A stretch of 64,000 nt of DNA from CAZDWZ01 sp964509425 (GTDB taxonomy: Bacteria > Bdellovibrionota_C > UBA2361 > SZUA-149 > CAZDWZ01), in the NCBI GenBank assembly GCA_964509425.1, contig CAZDWZ010000013.1:1-64000 (forward strand), given 5' to 3'. The position numbers were made by a program, and so were the translations under genes. Positions 51,780-60,845 of the stretch are shown here, piece by piece. Below the pieces are notes generated by a model. That model did no database searches. It had not been told where the DNA came from and saw only the letters and a list, made by a program, of their open reading frames with translations. Each line of letters opens with the position of its first letter. The stretch's first letter is position 1.

Positions 51780-51934
51780 TCGTGATGAGGAAAAGCGGAT
51801 GCATCGGGCAGACGGTTTCATCCGCTCTCGCCCTTTGCATCACTGAGACTCGTCTTTCACAAACGAGGAGGGAAGCACGAACGGCGGCCCTAAGAAGTAT
51901 GGATGAATTATCCGCACCTCCCAACCTCGTTCCT

Positions 51935-52312
51935 TCAAATGCTCCAGTACACCTTGCCGTCCGTGGCTTGAGCGATGAGTTTCACGAACGCCGCAGCAAT
52001 CTCTTGCACGCGTCCGACCGGCATTTCGGACTCGACGAACTCGATACCACCGGCTCCGTGACCCTCCGGCGGCGGAACGGAGATGCCCGCCATGCCGGCG
52101 TCGGGCTCCACCCGAGCAAGTGCCTCCCGGCAGGCCGCGACGAGCGTGGCGGCGTCGACCTCGCCCCACATACCGGTGAAGGTTTCGTCCGGGTCGAACC
52201 CGAACGCCCGGAAGTAGTACCACGTGTTTTCGCTCGACAACGAGAAGCTTTCCCCTTCGCACGCGGGGTAGAACTCGCCGCCAGCCACTTTCACACCAAA
52301 CTGATACGACAT
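51935..52312 (-). CDS. GC-rich hypothetical protein, 125 aa
   Basis: A soluble acidic protein of 125 residues, MSYQFGVKVAGGEFYPACEG at its start and a Trp/Tyr-containing strand near 30 (SSENTWYYFRAFGFDPDE). The C-terminal half is an amphipathic helix pair ending DGKVYWSI. GGGAGG lies at a good distance upstream. Composition and style fit Gemmata-like orphan proteins. A 12-base inverted repeat lies 17 bases upstream of the start. Confidence 0.6.
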   Translation of the reverse strand: MSYQFGVKVAGGEFYPACEGESFSLSSENTWYYFRAFGFDPDETFTGMWGEVDAATLVAACREALARVEPDAGMAGISVPPPEGHGAGGIEFVESEMPVGRVQEIAAAFVKLIAQATDGKVYWSI

Positions 52313-52328
52313 CGAACTTCCTCCCGTT

Positions 52329-52386
52329 GAATCTGTGAACGGTCCTCAATCGCTCATTGAAACGGTCGACGAGCGTTCACAGATTC
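52329..52386. repeat. Twelve-base inverted repeat with AAC...GTT polarity
   Basis: GAATCTGTGAAC (52329-52340) pairs perfectly with GTTCACAGATTC (52375-52386). The 34-base interior can form TCAAT/ATTGA. This is the second palindrome with the AAC...GTT order of attC sites, but its GTTCACA core does not match GTTRRRY. It lies in the 52313-52723 gap, which has no gene. Confidence 0.6.
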
Positions 52387-52723
52387 TCGGGATTAAAAAC
52401 AGAAACCACAGCCGTTCGTGACTTCACACTCCCCGCGACGATAGAAAACTCATCTTGGGAAATGCGCCGGCACTCCTCCTTTTCTCGAAATGTCGCAATG
52501 AATTGAGGGAACATATTCGAAGAAATGCTCGCTCGGCCTTGGATGTGCGTTTGCATTCTCGAGTTTTCTCGGAACTCCGCCGAAACGTTGTCTTTCGATG
52601 AAAACGTTCCGGCAATCCGGAAACACTGTCGAGCAGTGTCGTGGACCCGTGCTGTGCCTCATCATGTTGTACCGCAGGTTATCGTTCTAAACACTAATCG
52701 AATCAGCTTTTCATGGAGGAGTT

Positions 52724-53107
52724 ATGAAATTGAAATATTCACTCGCTGCAGTTTTTCTCGCTCAAGGTATTTCGCTCAGTGCGGCTCTCGCCGGCGTAGA
52801 GACTTCGGTCGTTGAGAGCAAGGTCACGGTGATTCCTGCGCCGCAGGAAAAAATAACGACGTACAAAATCTTCGGACCCGACAAGGTCGAATATGTCCTC
52901 GAGGGGCCGCCGTCTGAAATCACCCGCCTTTCCGAGATCGTAAAGACCAATCCCGAAACGGTGGTCCGATTCGAAGGCGACTATGTCAGCGGGCCGCAAA
53001 AAGTGTTCCGCCTGAAGAAGTGGTCGAATAACACGGAAACAAAGACCGACGCCTGGGGCAATAAGACGACCACGACAACCAACACTGAAACGATAACAGA
53101 ACGATAG
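52724..53107 (+). CDS. Hypothetical exported protein, 127 aa
   Basis: A secreted protein with signal MKLKYSLAAVFLAQGISLSA (cleavage near ALA) and a mature domain of strands (TVIPAPQEKITTYKIFGPDK) ending in a Thr/Asn-rich tail (TTTTTNTETITER). GGAGG lies before the ATG. It is followed after 11 bases by the lipoprotein gene, so the two are probably cotranscribed and may form an envelope pair. No family is recognised. Confidence 0.65.
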   Translation: MKLKYSLAAVFLAQGISLSAALAGVETSVVESKVTVIPAPQEKITTYKIFGPDKVEYVLEGPPSEITRLSEIVKTNPETVVRFEGDYVSGPQKVFRLKKWSNNTETKTDAWGNKTTTTTNTETITER

Positions 53108-53118
53108 GGAGACGTTGT

Positions 53119-53367
53119 ATGAAACGAAAACTTTGCTGCGTGCTTCTTGCATCCGGCTTGATTGCATGCGCGGATAAAACCGTCGAAACCGAACGCGTCG
53201 TCGTGGAGCGACATCAGCAAGTTCCCGCACGGGAGGTTGTGGTGGAGCGAAGAACCTCTCCCACGCTCGACGGATATCGAACCGAAGAGCGAGTGGTTGA
53301 AGAACGCGTCGCTCCTCGCTCGACCGTGAGGAGAACGGAGACAGTGACGACTCGTGAGCGCGATTAA
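53119..53367 (+). CDS. Small lipoprotein with charged repeats
   Basis: An 82-residue lipoprotein (signal MKRKLCCVLLASGLIAC, lipidated Cys17). The mature part is a repetitive Val/Glu/Arg sequence (VVVERHQQVPAREVVVERR, then EERVVEERV), likely extended or disordered. It follows the exported protein gene by 11 bases. The function is unknown; a structural envelope role would suit the composition. Confidence 0.65.
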   Translation: MKRKLCCVLLASGLIACADKTVETERVVVERHQQVPAREVVVERRTSPTLDGYRTEERVVEERVAPRSTVRRTETVTTRERD

Positions 53368-53495
53368 CTTCGCTGAACCTTGGGCCTCTCGCTGACGTCG
53401 ATCATAGAGGAGACAGGCAGAAGGAAGCGAAAGTCGCGGCTCGTGAGGCCGGATGAAAGTTCGGCTGACATTGGAAACGCAAACGAGGATTGCTT

Positions 53496-53693
53496 ATGGC
53501 ACCTGAAAAGATGGAAAAGGACCGCCGGAACGAAAGGGATAATAATCCTTCTCGGGAAAGGCGCGATGATTCCAGCTCTCGTCACGCGAGTGACAAGAAC
53601 GATCGGCAGCATGGCAACAGGCATCAGCCCGATCGGAGCGGCCGGGAGGTCGATGACCATGATGACGAGGACATGGATCGCAGCCGGCGTTAG
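53496..53693 (+). CDS. Small highly charged disordered protein, 65 aa
   Basis: A 65-residue hydrophilic protein of Arg, Asp, Ser, Asn and His with almost no hydrophobic residues, hence intrinsically disordered. GAGGA precedes the ATG at 53496 by six bases. The reading could be chance, but the ribosome site and the strong terminator 23 bases after the stop codon support a real transcript. No function is known. Confidence 0.5.
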   Translation: MAPEKMEKDRRNERDNNPSRERRDDSSSRHASDKNDRQHGNRHQPDRSGREVDDHDDEDMDRSRR

Positions 53694-53715
53694 GGAAACC
53701 AGAGAATAGAATCGA

Positions 53716-53752
53716 GCGGCGAACCTCGAGAGAGGTTCGTCGCTTTTTTTTT
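53716..53752 (+). terminator. Rho-independent terminator
   Basis: GCGGCGAACCTC (53716-53727) pairs with GAGGTTCGTCGC (53732-53743), nearly perfect, around GAGA and followed by nine T residues. It ends the 52724-53693 group of genes. Confidence 0.92.
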
Positions 53753-53764
53753 GAGATTTAGCGG

Positions 53765-54811
53765 ATGCCGTTCGGGAAAAGATGGAAAATCGGCGGTTGG
53801 TTCTTGATGTTCTTCGTCGTGCTTGTCGTTGCCGCGAGACTCGCACTCCCTTCGATCCTCTTGTGGTACGTAAATAAGACCCTGGACCGGATGCCGGACT
53901 ATCAGGGGAAGGTCGAATCTATCGATGTGGAGCTCTATCGCGGTGCTTACCGGATTGAATCCTTCGTCCTCAGGAAGCGAAAGAACAAAACACTAGAAGA
54001 TTTTATCAAATCTCCCGCCATCGATCTCTCCATAGAATGGAAAGCACTCTGGAATGGTGAGCTTGTTGGGGAGATCGAGCTTGAATACCCAGAGTTGAAT
54101 CTCGTTCAAGGCGAGAGCCAAAACGAAAAACAAATTACCTTAAAAAAGGAATGGACCGACGTCGTGGAGGATCTCTTCCCCGTCGATATCAATCGTTTTG
54201 CCGTTTTGAGAGGCAAAGTTACTTATCGTCACGAAGGCGGACGAACGCCGGTTTCCTTTGAGCTCACAAATGTAAACGGAGAAGCCACCGAGCTCGGGAA
54301 CCGGAAGGCGAAAAGCGAGAAGCTTCCATCCTCGCTCGATGTTCAGGCAGTGCTCCAGAAGAGTGGGATCTCAAAGCTTTCGGCAAAATTCGACGCACTC
54401 GCGAAACCTCCTCGGTTCGACGGCGCCTTCGAGATGAAAAGCCTGAAGCTTCCGGAGATGAATGTTTTCCTCGCGCAAAGTCTCGGAGTCGATGCCGAAG
54501 GGGGAACTCTCGATGTCTTCGCGAAGGCGGAATCCCTGAAAAAGGGGTTCAAAGGATACTTGAAGCCCATCGCACGGAATGTTTCAATCGTCTCCATCGA
54601 AAAAGATCTCGACTCCCCGGTGGATCTCATCTGGCAGGGACTTGTTGCCGCGATCACAGAGATCTTTACGAACCAACGCCACGATCAATTCGCCACTGAG
54701 TTGGAGTTCTCAGGTGATTACAATAATCCCGAGCCTGATATTTGGTCGGCAGTTACGTCCGTGCTCGAGAACGCATTTGTGAAAGCGCTTCCCAGGAAGC
54801 AGAAGGAGTAG
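53765..54811 (+). CDS. DUF748/AsmA-like envelope protein
   Basis: A 348-residue protein with one N-terminal membrane helix (about 10-33) and a large periplasmic domain made of repeated strand patterns (PAIDLSIEWKALWNGELVG, PVDINRFAVLRGKVTY), the hallmark of DUF748 in the AsmA-like superfamily. Such proteins are thought to bridge the inner and outer membranes for lipid transport or envelope integrity. The start lies 12 bases after the terminator, so it has its own promoter. Length is short for the family, where some members exceed 900 residues. Confidence 0.8.
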   Translation: MPFGKRWKIGGWFLMFFVVLVVAARLALPSILLWYVNKTLDRMPDYQGKVESIDVELYRGAYRIESFVLRKRKNKTLEDFIKSPAIDLSIEWKALWNGELVGEIELEYPELNLVQGESQNEKQITLKKEWTDVVEDLFPVDINRFAVLRGKVTYRHEGGRTPVSFELTNVNGEATELGNRKAKSEKLPSSLDVQAVLQKSGISKLSAKFDALAKPPRFDGAFEMKSLKLPEMNVFLAQSLGVDAEGGTLDVFAKAESLKKGFKGYLKPIARNVSIVSIEKDLDSPVDLIWQGLVAAITEIFTNQRHDQFATELEFSGDYNNPEPDIWSAVTSVLENAFVKALPRKQKE

Positions 54812-54942
54812 CCCACATTCCCGGGTCCACTCGAATGTCGTGCGATGAATGCTCGTTCTCGGGTAAGGCGTCGAGTGTTGCCGTCTCGATTGAAGTGAAT
54901 AGGAGAGTGGAAGAAGTCGGAAATGCTTGTCTGTGAGATGTT

Positions 54943-55779
54943 TTAGCGCGTGGACTCAGAAGGTGAAGAGTGTCTGCGCGAGCCTGTCAGGAAACGGCCG
55001 ACGAATGGAAACTCCGGATTGAGAAGCTCTTTTGGAATCTGATCTTCAATCGTCTTATGAAACTCCGGTAGCTTCGACCAGTGGAGACCCTGCTTCATGT
55101 GATGGGCGGTGTGATACCCGAGGTTCCCGCTGATGATGTTGTAAAGGCGGTTTGTGACGTTGTGTGAGGCGTGCAGGTGATCCTCTGTCTCGAGGCCGGA
55201 ATGGTGAAAGTAGGTTATCCAGCACGTCGCGAGATAGACAACCACCATCGGAATGAGAAAGACGAAAAGTGCGTTTCTTGGATTCACCCAAAAAAACATT
55301 CCCAGGAGAATGAGGTTTACAACGCCCATCCCCAAAAATCCTTTTTGAAATTTCGGATACGATTGTCCGACGCGAAACGCTCTTAGGTAACCGGTAATCG
55401 CAATCGTCAGGGTGTATTCGATGACCCCCATCCGCGAGCCGTCTTTCCGCTGCCAGCCCGATTCGTCTTTTGTTTGATCGAGATAGTTCACATGATGTCC
55501 GAGATTGTGATGGAGCACCCAGACGTTCGTCGTAATTCCGGTGTGGAAAGTATAGACGACCTCGAGCAGCCGGTTCAGAAGCCGCTGCCTGAAGGTCGCA
55601 ACATGCTGATGATGATGGTTCCAAGCCGCGATAAAAGACTTAACGAAGAGCCCGAACAACATCCACGCGACGAGTTTCCCGAGCGACTCGGCTTTAAAAA
55701 ACACGAGAAGATCGAGCACGAAAAAAAACGTGATGAACAGGACGGGAATCCGGTCGGCCTTATAACGGAAGCACTGCAT
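54943..55779 (-). CDS. Fatty acid desaturase family protein
   Basis: A 278-residue membrane protein with about four hydrophobic segments and the three histidine boxes of di-iron desaturases: HHHQH (55-59), HHNLGHH (90-96) and GYHTAHH (221-227), plus HLHASH at 201-206. It should introduce a double bond or hydroxyl into an acyl chain or carotenoid using oxygen. The acyl carrier is unknown. The start at 55779 gives a normal though slightly short N-terminus. It stands alone on the minus strand. Confidence 0.9.
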   Translation of the reverse strand: MQCFRYKADRIPVLFITFFFVLDLLVFFKAESLGKLVAWMLFGLFVKSFIAAWNHHHQHVATFRQRLLNRLLEVVYTFHTGITTNVWVLHHNLGHHVNYLDQTKDESGWQRKDGSRMGVIEYTLTIAITGYLRAFRVGQSYPKFQKGFLGMGVVNLILLGMFFWVNPRNALFVFLIPMVVVYLATCWITYFHHSGLETEDHLHASHNVTNRLYNIISGNLGYHTAHHMKQGLHWSKLPEFHKTIEDQIPKELLNPEFPFVGRFLTGSRRHSSPSESTR

Positions 55780-56425
55780 AGAAATCGGGGTTGAATCCAG
55801 CTGCCATCCGCTGGAGTTTTTCTAGAGAGAAAGATGCTGAGGAGCGGGAAGGGGGTTCCGGAATTGGCGGGGACGGAGATTGGGCGGAGCGCATGGGGTA
55901 ATTCGCGCGAGAGCAAATGCCCGGCGTGCTTTCGGAAGTAATTCAGGCGGGGAAGGAGTGATGGACATTCCTTGCGGTGTCGCAGTTCGAGTGCGTGTGG
56001 AGTAGCGAAAAAAGTCCGGGGAAACGAAGGGGAAACGGAAATGTGGTTGTGGGTTTGAACTCTCACTCGATCCAGAGGTCGAACCGGACGTCGTTCGTGA
56101 AGTGGTGCACAGTGACCCGCCACTCATTGAGCGCGTCTTGGCGAAGCATGAGGGCGACAGCAGTCCAAAGCATTCTTGATGCTCGGTCTCTTCTCCTTCA
56201 GAGAGGGCGATCGTCTTGTTTAGGAAAACTTAATGGAGACGCAATGAACCCTACGCAATGTTACTTCCGAATTTTCGTACAACTCTTGAGAAATCACGAA
56301 ATGGGAAGATTGAAACAACGACAGCCGGCGGGAATTCTAAGTCCCCCCGGCTATCCGGCTGCAAGGTTTGTCTCCTCGAAAAACGAGGAGCGGCAGGCAA
56401 ACGTTTCGACGAGAAAGAGGCGGTC
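55780..56425. other. 646-base gap with stem-loops
   Basis: No convincing gene. Near its right end GCCGGCGGG (56324-56332) pairs with CCCCCCGGC (56343-56351) with one mismatch, and CTCCTCG/CGAGGAG (56372-56378 and 56384-56390) forms a perfect hairpin with an AAAAA loop. Both precede the next GC-rich gene. Confidence 0.55.
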
Positions 56426-56977
56426 ATGTCGATTCTCGGTTTCGCGGTTTTCTTTGCCCTGTTTGCGGTCGTGGTGTTCGTCATCTACAAGTTCATCTTT
56501 CGCGGCGACCCGGAGATGCTCCCCTGCCCAGTGCTCCTCAGCGGGCGGGGGAACGCATTCTCGCTCCACCTCTGGGGCGGCGAGGCTCAGATCGTCCAGG
56601 GAATTCCAGTGGCGGAGTTCTACGGACACGGCGTCTACTTTCAAGACCAGTCTTCGGCGACGATCGAATACTGCGACTTTTTTTGGGAAACCTTCGAAGG
56701 ATTTCGAGAACTCCATCTTCGGAAGTACCGGCAGACCGCGTTTAGTGTCGTAGCCGTCTTCACCGACCGGCGCACGTCCCTCTACCTAACGAAGAACGTG
56801 ATCGGACAGCAGCCCGAGCTGCTCGGCTCCTGGGTGCTCCTCGACTCGGAAAGTCCGCATGGATTCACGGAAGGGGAAAAGGTCGCCCTGTACTGTGTGC
56901 CCATTGGGTGCAGTATCGGATCGCAGCTCGCGAACGCGAACTTCCGTGGCGAAGTCGCCGAGCTTACGCCCAACTGA
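56426..56977 (+). CDS. GC-rich membrane-anchored hypothetical protein, 183 aa
   Basis: The 183-residue product starts with a membrane helix (MSILGFAVFFALFAVVVFVIY) and continues with a soluble domain rich in strands and aromatic residues (FSLHLWGGEAQIVQGIPVAEF), ending ANFRGEVAELTPN. GAGG lies six bases before the ATG at 56426. No family is recognised. Higher GC than the following livK-like gene and adjacent stem-loops group it with the other orphan genes. Confidence 0.58.
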   Translation: MSILGFAVFFALFAVVVFVIYKFIFRGDPEMLPCPVLLSGRGNAFSLHLWGGEAQIVQGIPVAEFYGHGVYFQDQSSATIEYCDFFWETFEGFRELHLRKYRQTAFSVVAVFTDRRTSLYLTKNVIGQQPELLGSWVLLDSESPHGFTEGEKVALYCVPIGCSIGSQLANANFRGEVAELTPN

Positions 56978-57041
56978 CGAGGTTCGTGCTTCCGGTTTTG
57001 TCAGGTTCTCTCGGCCGGAAGCCGAACTCGTGATTGAGTTC

Positions 57042-58139
57042 CTATTTTCGCGCAATCTTTTCTATGATCACGTATCCACCGTCTTGCTGGTCGTGATTTT
57101 TATCAAACCGCAATCTTCCGCTGGCACCCTCTTTATCGAGCTTCGTCTCGAGGTAGCTTTTCACTGCAGCGGGTTCAGCTCCTGCCTTCTCGACGGCTTC
57201 GGCGAGAGCCATTACGGAATCATATGCCGTGTCGGCGTATTTTAGGGGATCTCGATTTTTCCAGGATCTGAATTTTTCCTTGAATGTCTCCCGTGATTCC
57301 GGCCGGATGAAGTAGCCTTCCACCCAATCACTTTCTGCGGGGAGCAGCTTTTCAAGCACGGCATCGCCGAGATCAGGCGAGAGAACGGCCGTCCGATACT
57401 GCTGACGTTCGAGATGTTTTACCAACTGCGCCGTGATTTCTTTCGAGCTCGTTGTCAGAATGACTTCCGGGGCTTTTGCTTTCAGCTTAGTGACTATCGG
57501 CGGGAGCGCGGTGTTTTCCTCACCATATTGAAAACCCTCGTCAAAAACAATTTCCGCTCCGGCGTTTTGCACGACCTTCTTGAAGACGTTTTTGTGAAGC
57601 TCGCCCCAGGGCGAGTCCGCGATGAGAATCGCGACTTTCTTATATTTTCCGGATTTCAGCCACTCGGTCAGCACCGGCTCGTATTTTCGAACCGGAGTGA
57701 GAAAGAAAAAGAAGTTCCCGTTTCCGCCGGAGACGAACTCACTCGAGTTCCCGGGCTGCATTGAGATTGAATGCGTTCTCGCAAACACCGGGGCGGCTGG
57801 CTCCGCGAGCAATCCCCAGGTAGGACCGACGAAGAATCTGTAGCCTGTTGACGAAAGGCGCTCGACCGCTGAGACAGTCCGCTTTGCTTCTGTTCCATCA
57901 TCTTCGAACTTGAGGTCGATGGTCCAGCCGTCTTCTTTGAGCTGTGAGACCGCAAAGTCGACGCCTTCCCGCATCGCAACGCCGTGAGGTGATGCCGCGC
58001 CGCTCAGCGAAAGCACGACACCCAGATGAAGTTCTTTCTGGCCGGGATTTGCCGATGCTGAGTTCAAGCTGGCGAGAAAAATTATGGCGGGAACGATCCA
58101 CAGCCGAAGGGAATCGCTCAACCGGAATGCGAGACTCAT
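57042..58139 (-). CDS. Periplasmic branched-chain amino-acid-type binding protein (LivK-like)
   Basis: A 365-residue periplasmic solute-binding protein of the Leu/Ile/Val family (Peripla_BP_6). Signal peptide 1-31 (cleavage near ASA), then the family start LHLGVVLSLSGAASPHGVAM, a two-lobe pattern with hinge SKEITAQLVKHLE, and YADTAYDSVMALAEAVEKAG near the end. No ABC permease or ATPase gene is adjacent, so it may serve a distant transporter or a sensor. AGGAGG precedes the ATG at 58139. Confidence 0.88.
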   Translation of the reverse strand: MSLAFRLSDSLRLWIVPAIIFLASLNSASANPGQKELHLGVVLSLSGAASPHGVAMREGVDFAVSQLKEDGWTIDLKFEDDGTEAKRTVSAVERLSSTGYRFFVGPTWGLLAEPAAPVFARTHSISMQPGNSSEFVSGGNGNFFFFLTPVRKYEPVLTEWLKSGKYKKVAILIADSPWGELHKNVFKKVVQNAGAEIVFDEGFQYGEENTALPPIVTKLKAKAPEVILTTSSKEITAQLVKHLERQQYRTAVLSPDLGDAVLEKLLPAESDWVEGYFIRPESRETFKEKFRSWKNRDPLKYADTAYDSVMALAEAVEKAGAEPAAVKSYLETKLDKEGASGRLRFDKNHDQQDGGYVIIEKIARK

Positions 58140-58383
58140 GAGTGCCTCCTCGTTGTTCAGACTCCAGCATCTAAACACGGAAGAGTTGCGTAATCTATCT
58201 TCTCCTCAGCCGGATAAGCTTGTTGCTCACGGATACCCCCGGCAGCGAGAAGGAGAAGGGAGCGGCGAGGCTGTTTGTAGTAGGAAGAACACGATCGAAC
58301 GCTTCGGAAGTGAGTAAAAAGCCTTCCAAAAATGCATGCGACACGAACAGCTCATCGCCGCCCCAAAGATATTATGGGCACGG

Positions 58384-58416
58384 ATATCTGCGTTGCCAAC
58401 CGGGGACGGCAGATAT
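58384..58416. repeat. Eight-base inverted repeat in the livK-like upstream region
   Basis: ATATCTGC (58384-58391) pairs perfectly with GCAGATAT (58409-58416). ATTATGGGCACGGATAT (58371-58387) nearly repeats ATTATGGGCACCGACATAT at 16172-16190, upstream of hemN. The 58140-58489 gap has no gene. Confidence 0.45.
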
Positions 58417-58489
58417 TTAGACGGCGTAAGCCAAAAGATATTGAAAACGATTACGGATCGGAAAAGGTCTCCGTATTGTTCGAGAAAAG

Positions 58490-59137
58490 CTATTTCGGCG
58501 TTGCTTTGACCGTAACTTTCCCGTCTTTTACGACAATCTTATAGTGCAGTTTCTTTGCGCCATGCTTTTCCTGCATTGCTTTTGCTTTCTCAAGCAGCGA
58601 CTTCTTGAAGGAATCAAACGAGATGTTCTTCGTATTGACTCCCGTCTTCCGGAGCGCGCTCTCGTAGCTGTCATAGAGTTGTTTCATGCCCTTTTCGGCT
58701 TTCCCCTGTTGGGAGGCCTCGAACCTGGCTGAAGCGAGAGACTTTTCACGGAGCTCGGCTTTGAACTGATCTTTTACGTATTTCCCTTCCTCGCGGAGCT
58801 TCATCACCTTTTCCCAGTATGTAGCAAACATCTGGTAGCGTTGGATTAGCTCGCGAAGTCGAAAGCGAATCGCGGCGTTCTTAAACGGCGCGCGAAGCAG
58901 CTGTCGAATCATCCAGACCACTTCCTGCTGGAGCTTGTCCGGAGGCTGAGGTTGAATATCGACGAAGTATTGTTCGTAATAGACTCGGAGTTCGGCAATC
59001 TTTTGCTCGAGCCGATCGAGCTCGTCGTCGAGCTTGCGCCGGTTACGACTGCCGTCGTTCTGTTCAGTTTGCTGGGTGACCGCCATGTGAGAAAAACCAC
59101 GCTCAATGTTCAGGCAACTTTTCAGACTATCGGCCAT
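58490..59137 (-). CDS. MXAN_5187-like conserved protein
   Basis: A 215-residue coiled-coil-rich cytoplasmic protein. LDDELDRLEQKIAELRVYYE, then YFVDIQPQPPDKLQ and AIRFRLRELIQRYQMFATYW match, as I recall, the MXAN_5187 C-terminal-domain family common in Myxococcota and related bacteria. Its function is unknown. The ATG at 59137 has AGGAA almost adjoining; the inner ATG at 59086 is an alternative start. The C-terminal basic strand KIVVKDGKVTVKATPK is distinct. Confidence 0.75.
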   Translation of the reverse strand: MADSLKSCLNIERGFSHMAVTQQTEQNDGSRNRRKLDDELDRLEQKIAELRVYYEQYFVDIQPQPPDKLQQEVVWMIRQLLRAPFKNAAIRFRLRELIQRYQMFATYWEKVMKLREEGKYVKDQFKAELREKSLASARFEASQQGKAEKGMKQLYDSYESALRKTGVNTKNISFDSFKKSLLEKAKAMQEKHGAKKLHYKIVVKDGKVTVKATPK

Positions 59138-59432
59138 TTCCTGACAAAACTTCTTCGAAATTGTTGAATTTTGCGCATTGTTGAGGTGATGGAAATCAAC
59201 TTAACCGTGTCTCACAGGGTAGCCAAACAACTGGGCTATTCCGGTAGAGTCGGAAAATCCCCTGTAGGCTTTAGGGGTTATTCTCATCCATGCTTGAGCT
59301 ATGTTTTCCAAAGATCTTACTATATATTCTGCCGGTTTTTCAGGGCGAATACCGCCAGAGCAGCGAAGAGGAGAACCGGTCGGGGCACTCCGGACGCTTG
59401 CCGCGGGGCGCTAACGGGAGCCAAGAGACAGA

Positions 59433-60845
59433 ATGAAGGCCGTAATTCTTGCCGCAGGAAAAGGTGTCAGAATGCGATCCGAGCGGCCGAAAGTCCTTTT
59501 CTCGGTCGCCGGCCGCACGCTCCTTGAGCGTGTTATCCGTTCCGCTCTCGAACTCTCTCCAAAACAGATTGTGGTCGTCGTCGGGTTTCGAGAAGAGCTG
59601 GTGCGAGCGGAATGCGAACGGCTGAAAACATCGGGTATCGTTCCCGCTTCCGTCGACCTTTCGTGCGTGACGCAAACCGAGCAAAAAGGAACCGGACATG
59701 CAGTTTTGTCGGCGGCTCCGCTTCTTGGCGCGACGGAATCAGAAAATGTGCTGATCCTTCCGGGTGACTGCCCGCTCGTCTCGGGCGAAGACCTTAAATA
59801 TTTCGCTCTTCGACATACGGAGTCAAAGGCGGTGCTCAGCGTCGTCACCGCGAAGGTCCCGGATCCAGCCGGTTTCGGGCGAATAATCAGAGGGAAACAC
59901 GGCGAGCTTCTCGCGATCGTCGAGAAAAAAGACTGCAGCGAAGCTCAGCTTCCGATCGACGAGATCAACGCCGCGATCTATGTCTCCGAGCTCGGCTTCC
60001 TCCGGGAATCGCTGAAATCACTCACTCCGAATAACGCGCAAGGCGAATACTATCTCACTGACATCGTCGGCTATGCGGTGAAGAACAAGATCCCCGCAGC
60101 CGGTATTCAGGTACAAGACTATCGAAGCGTGCTCGGCGCAAACGATCGCGCGGAGCTCTCCGAGCTTGAGAGCATCAGAAGAGCGGCGATCAATCGGGAT
60201 GCCATGTTGGGGGGGGCGACGCTTGAAGACCCGTCCCAGACGTATATTGACGAAGGCATCTCCATCGGTTCGGATACGTTTATCGGAGCTGGAGTGTGGC
60301 TTCAGGGAAAAACGGCAATCGGTTCGCGGGCGGTTATCGAGGGAAATTGCCGAATTGTCGATAGTACCATCGCTGAAGATGCGCTCGTGAAGTTTTCATC
60401 GCATCTTGAAGGGGCCACCGTCGGATCGAAGTCTTTCGTCGGGCCGTTTGCGAGGCTCCGGCAGGGGACGACCCTCCATGAGGGGGTGCATGTCGGGAAT
60501 TTTGTTGAAACGAAGAATACGGAGTTTCACCCGGGGGCCAAAGCGAATCACGTGTCGTATCTCGGAGACTCGTCAATCGGCGCGGCATCGAACATCGGAG
60601 CGGGAACCATTTTTTGTAACTACGACGGAGAAAAGAAGAGTAAGACCGTCGTGGGCGACAAGGTATTTGTCGGGAGTCATTCGACGCTGGTCGCGCCGGT
60701 TGAGCTTGAATCCGAAACGTACATCGCCGCCGGGTCCGTCATAACGGAAAAAGTTCCAAGCGGTTCGCTCGGCATCGGACGATCGCGGCAGACAAATAAA
60801 GACGGCTGGATGAAGCGCCGCGAAGCTCAAAAGAAGGGAAAATAA
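59433..60845 (+). CDS. glmU: Bifunctional UDP-N-acetylglucosamine pyrophosphorylase/glucosamine-1-phosphate acetyltransferase
   Basis: GlmU of 470 residues makes UDP-GlcNAc for peptidoglycan and lipopolysaccharide. The N-terminal uridyltransferase begins VILAAGKGVRMRSERPKVL, with Val in place of the common Thr of GxGTRM. The C-terminal left-handed beta-helix holds the acetyltransferase site with RLRQGTTLHEGVHVGNFVE, HVSYLGDSSIGAASNIGAGT and NYDGEKKSKTVVGD. It is three bases from glmS, forming a clear operon for amino sugar synthesis. Confidence 0.95.
   Translation: MKAVILAAGKGVRMRSERPKVLFSVAGRTLLERVIRSALELSPKQIVVVVGFREELVRAECERLKTSGIVPASVDLSCVTQTEQKGTGHAVLSAAPLLGATESENVLILPGDCPLVSGEDLKYFALRHTESKAVLSVVTAKVPDPAGFGRIIRGKHGELLAIVEKKDCSEAQLPIDEINAAIYVSELGFLRESLKSLTPNNAQGEYYLTDIVGYAVKNKIPAAGIQVQDYRSVLGANDRAELSELESIRRAAINRDAMLGGATLEDPSQTYIDEGISIGSDTFIGAGVWLQGKTAIGSRAVIEGNCRIVDSTIAEDALVKFSSHLEGATVGSKSFVGPFARLRQGTTLHEGVHVGNFVETKNTEFHPGAKANHVSYLGDSSIGAASNIGAGTIFCNYDGEKKSKTVVGDKVFVGSHSTLVAPVELESETYIAAGSVITEKVPSGSLGIGRSRQTNKDGWMKRREAQKKGK

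Noticed and set aside
51164..52330. A 388-codon plus-strand frame overlapping two genes
   Set aside because: It overlaps the 50733 gene and the 51935 gene in other frames and has shadow-type composition.
58376..58392. GGGCACGGATATCTGC as a sigma-54 site
   Set aside because: The GG-GC spacing is off by one and TTGC is absent.
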